A stretch of DNA of 36,078 nucleotides, taken from the NCBI RefSeq assembly GCF_002885955.2, contig NZ_POQS01000017.1, positions 1-36,078 on the forward strand, in the 5' to 3' direction. This DNA is from Achromobacter pulmonis (GTDB lineage Bacteria; Pseudomonadota; Gammaproteobacteria; Burkholderiales; Burkholderiaceae_B). Positions 23,843 through 31,397 of the stretch are shown here, piece after piece. Under the pieces are notes generated by a model. The model had not been told where the DNA came from. It did not search any database and was given only the letters and a program-made list of their open reading frames with translations. A program made the position numbers and the translations under genes. Position 1 is the first letter of the stretch. Each line of letters starts with the position of its first letter.

Positions 23843-24107
23843 ATGGACGAGAGCGTCGTAGCGGCTATTCAGGAACTGGCGAATGCCCTGGCCGGACTGG
23901 GAAGCTGGCAGCAGCAACTGGTGTCGATGACGGTCCTGCTAGTTGTCGCCGCTGCCGGTTCTTTCTTTGGTGCCTATCTCAAGACCCGAGCAACGAACGC
24001 AGCGATGTCGGACGATCTGGACGACATCAAGAGGCAGCTGCGCGAAACTACGGATACGACCGAGACGATCCGTTCGCAAATTAGCAAGCGCGGGGAGCTT
24101 CACAGCT
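23843..24107 (+). pseudogene. Small membrane protein with coiled-coil tail, truncated by an IS3-family element
   Basis: The ATG follows GGGAGG with good spacing. About 88 native codons remain before the insertion sequence begins at 24108. Residues about 27-45 are a transmembrane helix (SMTVLLVVAAAGSFFGAYL), followed by KTRATNAAMSDDLDDIKRQL and a polar heptad-like segment. This resembles uncharacterised one-helix proteins with a YLKxKxxNxAxxxDI pattern that are usually longer. The frame then runs about 12 codons into the insertion sequence before stopping. Function unknown. Confidence 0.6.
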
Positions 24108-24146
24108 TGAATCACACCGGGTTTTATGGAGGCCATTTCGTTTAAG

Positions 24147-25049
24147 TCAGGCCGCCATGGCCTGACCGGATTGTTGCTGGTAGAAGTTTGCCTCAGCTTC
24201 TGCCGGGGGTATATACCCAATCGAGCTCAGCAACCGCTGGTGGTTGTACCAGTGAACCCATTTTAAAGTGGCGATTTCCACGGCTTCGCGACTACGCCAG
24301 GACTGCCGATAGATCAGCTCCGCTTTGTATAACCCGTTGATGGTTTCAGCCAAAGCGTTGTCATAGCTATCGCCTTTGCTGCCTACAGAGGGCTCTATGC
24401 CGGCCTCAGCGAGACGCTCCGTGTATCGGATGGAGACGTATTGGCTACCCCTGTCGCTATGGTGTATTAGGCCGTCCATGCGGCTCGGCTGTCGAGCGTG
24501 CAGCGCTTGCTTCAGGGCATCCAGAACGAAGTCTGTTCGCATCCTGTTGCTCACCCGCCAGCCAACGATTCGCCGGGCAAAGACATCGATCACGAAGGCG
24601 ACGTAGAGCCAGCCTTGCCACGTTGAAACATAAGTAAAGTCGGACACCCATAGCTGATTGGGTCGATCCGCATGGAACTGTCGCTGGACCATATCCAGCG
24701 GACAGATCACGCTTCCATCAGGCGTCGTGGTACGGATCACAAGACCGCGACGAACACCCTGCAGGCCCAGCTGACGCATCAGCCGCTGTACCGTGCATCG
24801 AGCAATATCAATGCCCTCCCGCTTGAGCTGCTTCCAGACTTTCACGACGCCATAGCACTGCATATTGTCATCCCAGACGCGTTGGATTTCATCGCTCAAC
24901 AGCTCGTCCTGCTTGGCACGGGCGCTTCGCAGTTCGGGTTGACGGGCTTTGGCGGCATGCAGGTAGTAACCGGACGGAGCGATCTGGATAACGCGACAGA
25001 TCGACTCGACTCCGTACTGGTCCCGGTACTCGTCGACAAAAGCGTTCAG
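24147..25049 (-). CDS. IS3-family transposase OrfB (DDE integrase domain)
   Basis: The catalytic part of the transposase, probably made as an OrfAB fusion by -1 frameshifting; the frame is open through the orfA end, so the 5' boundary is approximate. The protein contains NAFVDEYRDQYGVESICRV and SGYYLHAAKARQPE (helper helix region), then the rve core: DFTYVSTWQGWLYVAFVIDV (first Asp), HHSDRGSQYVS (second Asp) and DNALAETINGLYKAE (Glu). All three catalytic acids are present, so the element looks active. It lies in the opposite direction to the truncated gene before it. Confidence 0.88.
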   Translation of the reverse strand: MNAFVDEYRDQYGVESICRVIQIAPSGYYLHAAKARQPELRSARAKQDELLSDEIQRVWDDNMQCYGVVKVWKQLKREGIDIARCTVQRLMRQLGLQGVRRGLVIRTTTPDGSVICPLDMVQRQFHADRPNQLWVSDFTYVSTWQGWLYVAFVIDVFARRIVGWRVSNRMRTDFVLDALKQALHARQPSRMDGLIHHSDRGSQYVSIRYTERLAEAGIEPSVGSKGDSYDNALAETINGLYKAELIYRQSWRSREAVEIATLKWVHWYNHQRLLSSIGYIPPAEAEANFYQQQSGQAMAA

Positions 25050-25369
25050 GGTTTGTTGCGGCGGTCGAGCTCCGCCTGGGCAAAATACGCACTGGCCAGG
25101 CGCAGAATCTCGTTCGCTTTGCGCAGTTCCCGGTTCTCGCGTTCCAGCGCCTTGATCCGCTCCCGTTCCTCAGTGGTCTGCCCGGGCCTGCGCCCCAGGT
25201 CAGTTTGATACTTGCGCACCCAGCTGTGCAGCGTTTGCGGAACACAACCGATCTTGGGCGCAATGGATTCGATCGCTGCCCATTCGGATGGGTAGTCGTT
25301 CACGTTCTCCAGAACCATGCGCACGGCACGTTCACGGACTTCTGGGGAGTAGCTGTTGGATTTTTTCAT
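25046..25369 (-). CDS. IS3-family transposase OrfA (HTH)
   Basis: A 107-aa helix-turn-helix protein. It begins KKSNSYSPEVRERAVRMVLE and contains IAPKIGCVPQTLHSWVRKYQ (HTH_Tnp_1) followed by a leucine-zipper-like coiled coil (ERERIKALERENRELRKAN). It binds the IS ends and supplies the N-terminal part of the OrfAB transposase. The stop overlaps the start region of orfB in the -1 frame. Confidence 0.9.
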   Translation of the reverse strand: MKKSNSYSPEVRERAVRMVLENVNDYPSEWAAIESIAPKIGCVPQTLHSWVRKYQTDLGRRPGQTTEERERIKALERENRELRKANEILRLASAYFAQAELDRRNKP

Positions 25370-25418
25370 GCCTCATTCTCTCAAGAGTTGAGGCCTCCAC
25401 GAAACCCGGTGTGATTCA

Positions 25419-25790
25419 CAGGTGTTCGATGGCGTGAACCGCGAAGGCCGTCGCCAGATGCGTCTTGCCAGGGCCGCCAACTAATACGACATTGTGAGCG
25501 GGTTCGATGAACTTGCCGCGGTGCAGTTGCCGAACGAGGGCTTCGTTGACCTAGCTGCATCCGAAGTCAAAGCCTTGTAAGTCTCGATATGCTGGGAACT
25601 TGGCCACCTTCATCTGATAGGCAATAGATCGCACCTCTCGCTCGGTAAGCTCGGCCCGTAGAAGCTGGCTCAAGATGGGAGAGCAGCTCTGGTATGCCGG
25701 AGAGTCTTACTGCACGAGGTCAATGAGCGCTTGAGCCATCCCGTGCAGCTTGAGCGCCTTCAAGCGCTCGATCATGAGTTCATGCTGCAT
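25419..25790 (-). pseudogene. istB: istB remnant of an older IS21-family element
   Basis: From the ATG at 25790 the frame reads MQHELMIERLKALKLHGMAQ... and later ...FIEPAHNVVLVGGPGKTHLA, the N-terminal half of IstB, the AAA+ helper ATPase of IS21 transposition. Two in-frame stops interrupt it (TAA at 25707-25709, TAG at 25551-25553), the Walker A loop is shortened (GGP-GKTH in place of a full GxxGxGKTH), and the 3' half is cut off exactly where the IS3 element ends. Clearly non-functional. Confidence 0.85.
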
Positions 25791-26470
25791 GACGTGGCTC
25801 CTGAGTGCGGAGGGTGTCGTAGCGGCCGACGTTCGCCTCGGGTTCGACTGTGAGCGAGAGCGCTTGGGGCGCCGTCAGCGGCGGTAGCGGTGTGCCGTCG
25901 AGCAGTCGGCTCAAGATGTTGAGAATGGTTTGCTTCGATGGCGTACCGGCCTCCAGCGCTAAGGTCACTGCGGCGAGGACCAGTTGCTCGTCATGCAACA
26001 AGACCAACGACAGGATCTCCACCATCTCTCTATCCCCGCCAGCGTGAGGCAGAAGCCGTGCCTGAAGTTGGCGAAATGCTTCCGGCAACGCGGTGAACGG
26101 CGCCCCATTGCGCAGCGCGCCAGGCTTGCGTTGCAGCACGGCGAGATAATGCCGCCAGTCGTAGAAAGTGGCACCACGGTCATGGCGCCGGTTGATGTGG
26201 CGAGGATGCTGCGCGATGACGTGACCTTCGGCGACGACAACGAGGCGATCCGCATAGACCCGCAAACTCACAGGCAGGTTGGCGTAGGACGCGGGGACGC
26301 TATAGCGGTCACGCTCGAAGGCGATCAAGCATGTGGGGGAAACGCGCTTGGTGTGTTCCACAAAGCCGTCGAACGGCTGGCCAACAGGCATCAGAAATGG
26401 GCGTTCTTCGGACCATATCTGCCAGATGCTCTGGTCACATGCAGGATGGCGTATCTGTTGCCACAGCCGG
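25780..26470 (-). pseudogene. istA: istA C-terminal remnant of an older IS21-family element
   Basis: The frame reads ...IWSEERPFLMPVGQPFDGFV then VSPTCLIAFERDRYSVPASY and ends before the istB remnant with an 11-base overlap, the usual istA-istB arrangement. This is the C-terminal third of IstA, after the DDE core. The N-terminal part is missing: the frame is cut at the inverted repeat of the IS256-family element at 26471. The remnant differs in sequence from the intact IS21-family element at 32377-34318, so the window holds two distinct IS21 lineages. Confidence 0.85.
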
Positions 26471-27836
26471 GCCTATCCGCAATTTTGTGTGCGAGGCATA
26501 TCATGAGGACTAAAGACCATGGATATGCCGATGAAGAAGAGACGCAGCGCAGCCGCTCAGGCGGCGGCCCGTGGGCCGCTGCCTGAAGTCCCAGCCGAAC
26601 TGCTGGATCATCTTGTCAAGGGACCGATGACGCCCAGCGAGGTCCAAGACCTGTTCCTGTCGTTCCAGAAGGCGGTGATCGAACGCACGATGGCCGCGGA
26701 GATGAACCTGCATCTGGGTTATCGGCCAGGCGAGGACAAGCCCGAAGGCCAGGCCAACGAGCGCAACGGCGCCAGCGGCAAGACGGTGCTGACCGAGCAT
26801 GGCCCGGTGCGCGTGGAGCTTCCCCGTGACCGGGACGGCTCCTTCGCCCCGATCCTGATCCCCAAGCACGAGCGACGCTTCACCGGGTTCGATGACCGGA
26901 TCATCGCCATGTACGCACGGGGCATGAGCGTGCGCGAGATCCAGGCGTTCCTGGCCGAGAGCTACGGCACCGAGGTCTCGCCGGACTTCATCAGCTCGGT
27001 CACCGACGAGGTCATGGCCGAGACCATCGCCTGGCAGAACCGGCCGCTGGAGGCGATGTACCCGGTGGTGTTCTTCGACGCGTTGCGGGTCAAGATCCGA
27101 GACGACGGCGGCGTCAGCAACAAGGCGGTGTACCTGGCGCTGGGCGTGCAGGCCGACGGCCAGCGCGATGTGTTGGGCCTGTGGGTCGAGCAAACCGAGG
27201 GGGCCAAGTTCTGGCTCAAGGTCTTCAATGAACTCAAGACCCGAGGGTGCCAGGACATCCTGATCGCCGTGGTCGACGGCCTGAAGGGCCTGGCCGACGC
27301 CATCGGCACGGCCTTCCCGCGCACGACGGTGCAGACCTGCATCGTGCATCTGATCCGCAACAGCCTGGATTACGCCGGGTGGAAGGATCGCAAGGCTGTA
27401 GCCGCCGCCCTGCGCCCGATCTACGCAGCCGCCAGCGCACAAGCAGCCGAGCAGGCGCTACAGGCGTTCGCCGATGGGCCCTGGGGAACCAAGTACCCCA
27501 CCATCGTCGCGGCCTGGCAGCGGGCCTGGGAGAACGTCACGCCGTTCTTCGTGTTCCCGCCGGACATCAGGCGCGTGATCTACACGACCAATGCCATCGA
27601 GAGCTTGAACATGCAATTGCGCAAGATCATCAAGACGCGAGGCCACTTCCCAACGGATGAGGCCGCCATCAAGCTCCTATGGCTGGCGCTACGCAACGTG
27701 CTGGCCAAGTCCGTCAGAGCGACCTTCGACTGGAAAGTCGCCATGAACCAGTTTGCTATCCTGTTCGGCGAACGGTTTACTGCGGCCCGGGGATAACAAC
27801 TTTTAAAACGCCTCGCCCACAAAAATACGGACAGGC
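26471..27836 (+). mobile_element. IS256-family insertion sequence, complete
   Basis: 27-base terminal inverted repeats at 26471-26497 and 27810-27836 match at 23 positions, consensus GCCTRTCCGYAWTTTTGTG. One intact transposase gene lies between. The left end lies in an istA remnant, the right end adjoins unrelated sequence, and no 8-9 base target duplication is visible, which points to an adjacent deletion. Confidence 0.88.
26519..27796 (+). CDS. IS256-family (Mutator-like) transposase
   Basis: A 425-aa transposase of full length. The N-terminal DNA-binding part is followed by the DDE core: VVFFDALRVKIRDDGGVSNK (first Asp), LIAVVDGLKGLADAI (second Asp), QTCIVHLIRNSLDY, and YTTNAIESLNMQLRK (Glu), the family signature. 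All catalytic residues are present and the frame is uninterrupted, so it could be active. The gene starts 48 bases from the left inverted repeat. It resembles but differs clearly from the partial transposase at the right edge of the window. Confidence 0.93.
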   Translation: MDMPMKKRRSAAAQAAARGPLPEVPAELLDHLVKGPMTPSEVQDLFLSFQKAVIERTMAAEMNLHLGYRPGEDKPEGQANERNGASGKTVLTEHGPVRVELPRDRDGSFAPILIPKHERRFTGFDDRIIAMYARGMSVREIQAFLAESYGTEVSPDFISSVTDEVMAETIAWQNRPLEAMYPVVFFDALRVKIRDDGGVSNKAVYLALGVQADGQRDVLGLWVEQTEGAKFWLKVFNELKTRGCQDILIAVVDGLKGLADAIGTAFPRTTVQTCIVHLIRNSLDYAGWKDRKAVAAALRPIYAAASAQAAEQALQAFADGPWGTKYPTIVAAWQRAWENVTPFFVFPPDIRRVIYTTNAIESLNMQLRKIIKTRGHFPTDEAAIKLLWLALRNVLAKSVRATFDWKVAMNQFAILFGERFTAARG

Positions 27837-28007
27837 TCGACCACTCGCACGTACCAGCGGCAAACCATGCTACCGCAACGGAAAGAGGCGTTCGACGTAC
27901 TGGGCAAGCATCTAAGTGAGTTACTGGGATCGCCTACGACATGGCTACCACAGCAACATGACGGCCTGTCGGCAGTACTCCCCCCATCCCTCGCCAAGGG
28001 CCAGTGA
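27837..28007 (+). pseudogene. Possible integrase C-terminal remnant
   Basis: An open stretch begins right at the IS256 end and reads TTRTYQRQTMLPQRKEAFDV, then KHLSELLG, stopping at TGA 28005-28007. The TRxYxRxxxLxxRxxxxxxWxxxL-like spacing resembles the extreme C terminus of tyrosine integrases of the P4 or prophage type, and a prophage fragment lies nearby. Only 56 codons remain, without any catalytic residue, so the assignment is tentative. Confidence 0.3.
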
Positions 28008-28033
28008 ATTAAGGTCAAATCATAGGGTATACC

Positions 28034-28495
28034 CTAGAAACTGCCTCCTGATCTCACAGCATTCGATTGCCCAATACTCGAAACGACCTGATCGACCACG
28101 TCTTGGCTTACCGTCCGCATTGGCAACGTTAGGCGATATACGGTCGCAATGCAGTACGCCTTCTCGTGTGCAGAAAGAGGGCGCTTCTGCTTCGACACTA
28201 CCCGCTCTGTCTTTTCGATCGCCTGAACAAGTAAGCTAATCTCGAGGTCTGTTTGCCGTCGCTCCGGAACCTCATTAGTTCCTAGCAGCAACCAGTCAAT
28301 ACTCACTCCAAGTGAGTCACTTATCGCAACCAAAGCGTCGCTACCGGGCTTTTTGCCAGAGAATGCGTAGTCTCGAAGCGTACGATACGGTATGCCGCAC
28401 TGACGTGAAAATTCCATCATGGAAGGAAAGCGGAGGCGGATGATGCGCCTTAGCCGGTGACAAAAACCGTCTTCATGTGTAGTTGCTTGCTCCAT
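28034..28495 (-). CDS. XRE-type helix-turn-helix regulator, phage repressor-like
   Basis: A 153-aa protein. Residues about 22-68 form a Cro/CI-type HTH (MMEFSRQCGIPYRTLRDYAF, then ALVAISDSLGVSIDWLLLG, a common ending of phage-type repressors). The rest has no recognisable protease or oligomerisation domain. It lies upstream of, and divergent from, the porin gene; a near-palindrome at 28545-28559 may be its operator. It may be the repressor of the prophage fragment or an unrelated local regulator. Confidence 0.8.
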   Translation of the reverse strand: MEQATTHEDGFCHRLRRIIRLRFPSMMEFSRQCGIPYRTLRDYAFSGKKPGSDALVAISDSLGVSIDWLLLGTNEVPERRQTDLEISLLVQAIEKTERVVSKQKRPLSAHEKAYCIATVYRLTLPMRTVSQDVVDQVVSSIGQSNAVRSGGSF

Positions 28496-28544
28496 GCGTA
28501 CTCAGCGTGTCTACAGCCAGCTTGGAAATGGGTTGCTCAAGTGT

Positions 28545-28571
28545 CGCACAATTGTTGCGTTTCCCCAACAA
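28545..28571. promoter_or_regulatory. Dyads in the XRE/porin intergenic region
   Basis: CGCACAATTGTTGCG (28545-28559) is one base short of the perfect palindrome CGCAACAATTGTTGCG. It overlaps a second inverted repeat, TTGTTG ... CAACAA (28552-28557 and 28566-28571). Located about 50 bases upstream of the XRE start, it is a plausible operator. Confidence 0.35.
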
Positions 28572-28728
28572 CGCCGCTGGATAACAGGTCCTTTTTGGGG
28601 CCAACCGTAGCGTCCAGCGCCGAATTCTGATGCAATCCTTCTTAACTTCCCTTCGCGGAGTTAGGGGGGCGGCAGGCTGGTTTGCTGGATTGCTGCTCTT
28701 GTCACTCAAATCAACGGAGATTTCTTAA

Positions 28729-29856
28729 ATGAAAAAGACTCTGCTCGCTGCCGCCCTGCTCGCCGGTTTCGCCGGTGTAGCCCAGGCAGAAACGTCTGTC
28801 ACCCTGTATGGCATCATCGACACTGGCATTGGCTACAATAAGATCAAAGGCAGCGTTAATGGCGTGAGCTATAATCACAGCCGTATCAGCGAAGTGAATG
28901 GTGTCAAGAACGGGTCGCGTTGGGGGCTTCGTGGCTCGGAGGACCTGGGTGATGGCCTGAGCGCGGTGTTCAACCTGGAGTCGGGCTTTAACTCCAGTAA
29001 CGGCAACTCCGCTCAAGGTGGCCGCCTGTTCGGCCGTCAAGCCACAGTTGGTCTGGCTAGCGACAACTGGGGTCGGCTGGAGTTCGGTCGCCAAACGAAC
29101 CTCTCGTCGAAGTACTTCGGCTCGATCGATCCGTTCGGTGCCGGCTTTGGTCAGGCTAACATCGGTGTCGGTTTCAGCGCTGCCAATACCTACCGCCTGG
29201 ACAACTTGGTTCTGTACCAAACCCCGTCGTTCGGTGGATTCCGCTTTGGCGTAGGCTATTCGTTCAACGCAGACAGCAATAATACCGATCAGTCCGGCTT
29301 TGCTACTGCGGACAATACTCGCGCAATCACCGTTGGTGGTCAGTACGTGAATGGTCCGCTGAATGTGGCCCTGTCATTTGATCAACTGAACGGTGCGAAC
29401 AACTCCAGCGTCGACAACGACGCCAAGCCGCGTCAGTACGCCATCGGCGCAGCCTACGATTTCGAAGTTCTGAAGCTCTCGCTGGGCTATGCTCGTACGA
29501 CCGACGGCTGGTTCGGTGGTCAAGACGCTGAGGGATCTTCCGAGTTTGTCAGTGCAGCAGACCGTTTCGGCACTAACCGCTTTGCTGATGGCTTTAAGGC
29601 CAACTCCTATCTGCTGGGTGTGAGCGTACCCTTCGGTTCCGCTAGCAATATCTTCGGCTCGTGGCAGCGTGTTGATCCTTCGAATACCCGTTTGACGGGT
29701 GGAGATTCGACGATGAATGTGTTTAGCCTTGGTTACACCTACGATCTGTCCAAGCGTACGAACGTTTACGTCTACGGGTCGTATGGAAAGAATTACGCCT
29801 TCCATGACGACCTGAAGAGCACTGCTGCTGCCGTCGGCTTGCAACACCGCTTCTAA
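28729..29856 (+). CDS. Gram-negative general porin
   Basis: A 375-aa outer-membrane trimeric porin. The Sec signal peptide ends QA at residue 20 (MKKTLLAAALLAGFAGVAQA), followed by ETSVTLYGIIDTGIGYN, the first strand of Bordetella/Neisseria-type porins. The sequence has alternating beta-strand patterns, the SRWGLRGSEDLGDGLSAVFN block and the C-terminal aromatic residue (LQHRF) needed for assembly. Length fits the 16-strand family. The upstream gap of 233 bases should hold its promoter; CGGAG lies before the start. A double terminator follows. It is a host-type gene lying oddly between an XRE gene and phage lysis genes. Confidence 0.94.
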   Translation: MKKTLLAAALLAGFAGVAQAETSVTLYGIIDTGIGYNKIKGSVNGVSYNHSRISEVNGVKNGSRWGLRGSEDLGDGLSAVFNLESGFNSSNGNSAQGGRLFGRQATVGLASDNWGRLEFGRQTNLSSKYFGSIDPFGAGFGQANIGVGFSAANTYRLDNLVLYQTPSFGGFRFGVGYSFNADSNNTDQSGFATADNTRAITVGGQYVNGPLNVALSFDQLNGANNSSVDNDAKPRQYAIGAAYDFEVLKLSLGYARTTDGWFGGQDAEGSSEFVSAADRFGTNRFADGFKANSYLLGVSVPFGSASNIFGSWQRVDPSNTRLTGGDSTMNVFSLGYTYDLSKRTNVYVYGSYGKNYAFHDDLKSTAAAVGLQHRF

Positions 29857-29858
29857 TC

Positions 29859-29884
29859 CAAAGCAGGGCGTAAGTCCTGCTTTG
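29859..29884 (+). terminator. Stem-loop directly after the porin gene
   Basis: A 9-bp perfect stem, CAAAGCAGG and CCTGCTTTG, with an 8-base loop, three bases after the stop codon. There is no long T-run, but its position suggests transcription termination or 3' protection of an abundant mRNA. Confidence 0.6.
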
Positions 29885-29920
29885 AATTCAAAGTACTTGA
29901 GCGGGCTGAAGTCTGTTCGT

Positions 29921-29947
29921 AAAAGCCACCCTTTGGGGTGGCTTTTT
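29921..29947. terminator. Bidirectional intrinsic terminator between porin and spanin genes
   Basis: A 10-bp stem, AAAAGCCACC and GGTGGCTTTT, with a 6-base loop, ending in a run of five T on the plus strand and four A before the stem, so it can serve the porin and, on the minus strand, the convergent Rz1 gene. Confidence 0.85.
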
Positions 29948-29962
29948 ACTTATTGGTGTTAC

Positions 29963-30181
29963 TCAACGCTCACAAAGTTTGCGCCACTCCTCGTTCCTCT
30001 CCAGGATCCGCCGCCGAATCGGTACCGGGGTCGCATCAACTTGCTGCTCGGAATCGAAATAGATCGGCCGCGCATGGTCGCAGAACTCAACGCCGACTTT
30101 TGCCGGGGCCCCGCACCCACTGACGCTTAAGCTCATCAGCAATAGCGTCATCATCCATACGAGCCGTCTCCAACTGCACAT
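29963..30181 (-). CDS. Rz1-like outer-membrane spanin lipoprotein
   Basis: A 72-aa lipoprotein when started at the ATG at 30181, which has AGGAGG 6 bases upstream. A hydrophobic signal (LVWMMTLLLMSLSVSGC) ends in a lipobox with Cys23. Downstream is short and polar, ending RRRILERNEEWRKLCER. It overlaps the 3' part of the Rz-like gene by 95 bases in another frame, the classical Rz/Rz1 nested arrangement. Rz1 proteins sit in the outer membrane and bridge the periplasm with Rz to fuse membranes during phage lysis. Confidence 0.8.
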   Translation of the reverse strand: MCSWRRLVWMMTLLLMSLSVSGCGAPAKVGVEFCDHARPIYFDSEQQVDATPVPIRRRILERNEEWRKLCER

Positions 30182-30353
30182 TGCGCACCTCCTGGCGCGC
30201 CTGCGCCGCCTGTTCGTTGATCCGATCCTGCCGCTCTTGCCGCTCCGCTTGACGCCCCGTCGCACGCCCCCGGTAGAAGGCGCTGACCAGCGCCGCCAGC
30301 GCCAGGCCGGCCAGCATTAACCATTCCTTGATTCGTTCAAACCAGGCCAGCAT
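30087..30353 (-). CDS. Rz-like inner-membrane spanin
   Basis: An 88-aa protein started at the ATG at 30353 (AGGAGG 5 bases upstream; a GTG at 30359 is less likely). Residues about 10-28 form one membrane helix (MLAGLALAALVSAFYRG), followed by a long charged helix rich in Gln, Glu and Arg (RQAERQERQDRINEQAAQAR), as in Rz i-spanins. It is slightly shorter than lambda Rz. It overlaps the end of the lysozyme-like gene by 17 bases and contains the start of Rz1. Confidence 0.78.
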   Translation of the reverse strand: MLAWFERIKEWLMLAGLALAALVSAFYRGRATGRQAERQERQDRINEQAAQARQEVRNVQLETARMDDDAIADELKRQWVRGPGKSRR

Positions 30354-30861
30354 GGTCACCTCCTATCTCGGCCATCGCCTGGGCATAGTTCCTGCCCCAC
30401 TTCGCGCGCAGGTCCACCCGTTGCGCCAACGTCCCACGGGTGAAAGCACCGGGCCTCCAGGTGCGCAGGTACAGAGCCCAGGCACCGTCCGCGTCACCCA
30501 ACGAAGGCAGGCGCTGGGGTTCGGTCCACAACAGCAACCGCGCGAACGCCGCCGCCAGGACGTCGTCGTGCGCCAGCGAGTTGTACACGTCCGTCGTGGT
30601 CGGCTCGACATCCCGAGCGGCGCACACTGAGCGGGCGGCCGCCCAGCTCGATGGATGCGACAGCACGCCGAGCACACCGCCCCCACGTTCGAATTGCCAG
30701 AAGCCCACGGCCGGCCCTTTGATCTGCCGTCGATGCAGAAAGCGACTTTCCTGCAAGCCAATGGCAATCAGCATCACGCGCGCTTCGCGGGTGTCGCGGT
30801 TGGCGGGCAAGAGCGCAAGCGCAGGTGCGATTGCGGTATCGAGAACAGTCTTCAAATCCAC
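30337..30861 (-). CDS. Phage lysozyme-like endolysin candidate
   Basis: Started at GTG 30861, which has GGGGAGGGG 5 bases upstream, the protein has 174 aa. It contains LIAIGLQESRFLHRRQIKGP, with a Glu in an ESR motif like that of lysozyme and lytic transglycosylase families, followed by AVGFWQFERGGG. The rest is typical of small proteins in the lysis cassettes of beta-proteobacterial phages. Placement between a holin-like protein and Rz/Rz1 supports a role in degrading peptidoglycan, but I do not see a full catalytic signature. Confidence 0.6.
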   Translation of the reverse strand: MDLKTVLDTAIAPALALLPANRDTREARVMLIAIGLQESRFLHRRQIKGPAVGFWQFERGGGVLGVLSHPSSWAAARSVCAARDVEPTTTDVYNSLAHDDVLAAAFARLLLWTEPQRLPSLGDADGAWALYLRTWRPGAFTRGTLAQRVDLRAKWGRNYAQAMAEIGGDHAGLV

Positions 30862-30863
30862 AA

Positions 30864-31337
30864 TCACCCCTCCCCACCAGGCCGCACGCCCAGAATCTTC
30901 GCGCGGGCCTCGGCCACCCATTCAAGCAGCCCCTTCTGGCGCATGCTTGCCATCCATCGCATGTACGCCCCCAATACCCACCACGCCGGAAGCCCAGCGA
31001 GCAGCATGCTCGGCCCCAACACGTAGAACTTCGCCAGCAGCGCGTCATCACTGCCCGCGCCGTGCTGCGCCAGCCAGATCATGGCGTCCATCAGCCCCGG
31101 TTTCCACGCGATCACCGCGCCGGCCAACGCCGGCCCAAACATGAACGAGCATGCGACGGTCGAAATCGTTCGGACGGTGAACTCCCGCGCCGACCGTGGC
31201 GGCATGATCAGCAGGCCAAGCATGGCCGCCAACGCCGCCGGCACGCCATACGCCATTGCGACCTTCAAGGCAGCGAGGCCTCCCAGCCCCGTAGTACCTG
31301 GTTCCATAGTTGCACTGCTCCTGTAGACGGTGCGCAT
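30864..31337 (-). CDS. Phage membrane protein, holin candidate
   Basis: A 157-aa protein started at the ATG at 31337 (GGGAGG 5 bases upstream; an alternative ATG at 31307 gives a shorter form). Three hydrophobic segments are visible: around ALKVAMAYGVPAALAAMLGL, around FMFGPALAGAVIAW and around MLLAGLPAWWVLGAYM. It is first in the lysis cassette, after the terminator of the tail gene. Position and topology suggest a holin, although the protein is larger than most; an antiholin or cassette-specific membrane protein is possible. Confidence 0.55.
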   Translation of the reverse strand: MRTVYRSSATMEPGTTGLGGLAALKVAMAYGVPAALAAMLGLLIMPPRSAREFTVRTISTVACSFMFGPALAGAVIAWKPGLMDAMIWLAQHGAGSDDALLAKFYVLGPSMLLAGLPAWWVLGAYMRWMASMRQKGLLEWVAEARAKILGVRPGGEG

Positions 31338-31357
31338 GATTGCCTCCCGTTTGGACG

Positions 31358-31380
31358 AAAAAAAGCCCGCCGAGGCGGGC
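31358..31380 (-). terminator. Intrinsic terminator after the tail-tip gene
   Basis: On the minus strand, GCCCGCC and GGCGGGC form a 7-bp stem followed by a run of seven T. It lies 18 bases after the stop of the tail-tip protein and separates it from the lysis cassette, which must therefore have its own promoter or depend on readthrough. Confidence 0.85.
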
Positions 31381-31397
31381 AATTGAAATGCGTTGGA

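Larger units (their letters stand above)
24108..25418 (-). mobile_element. IS3-family insertion sequence, complete
   Basis: The ends are 27-base inverted repeats matching at 25 positions (24108-24134 and 25392-25418, starting TGAATCACACCGGG). Between them lie orfA and orfB with the IS3 family arrangement. The bases next to the two ends (GCT on the left, CAG on the right) do not form an obvious 3-base target duplication, and the flanks belong to unrelated sequences, so a rearrangement after insertion is likely. Confidence 0.9.

Noticed and set aside
24889..25263. Long frame antiparallel to none but overlapping orfA and orfB of the IS3 element
   Set aside because: It is in the third frame and gives an Arg/Pro-rich product without similarity to transposases; the true orfB continuation is the -1 frame of orfA.
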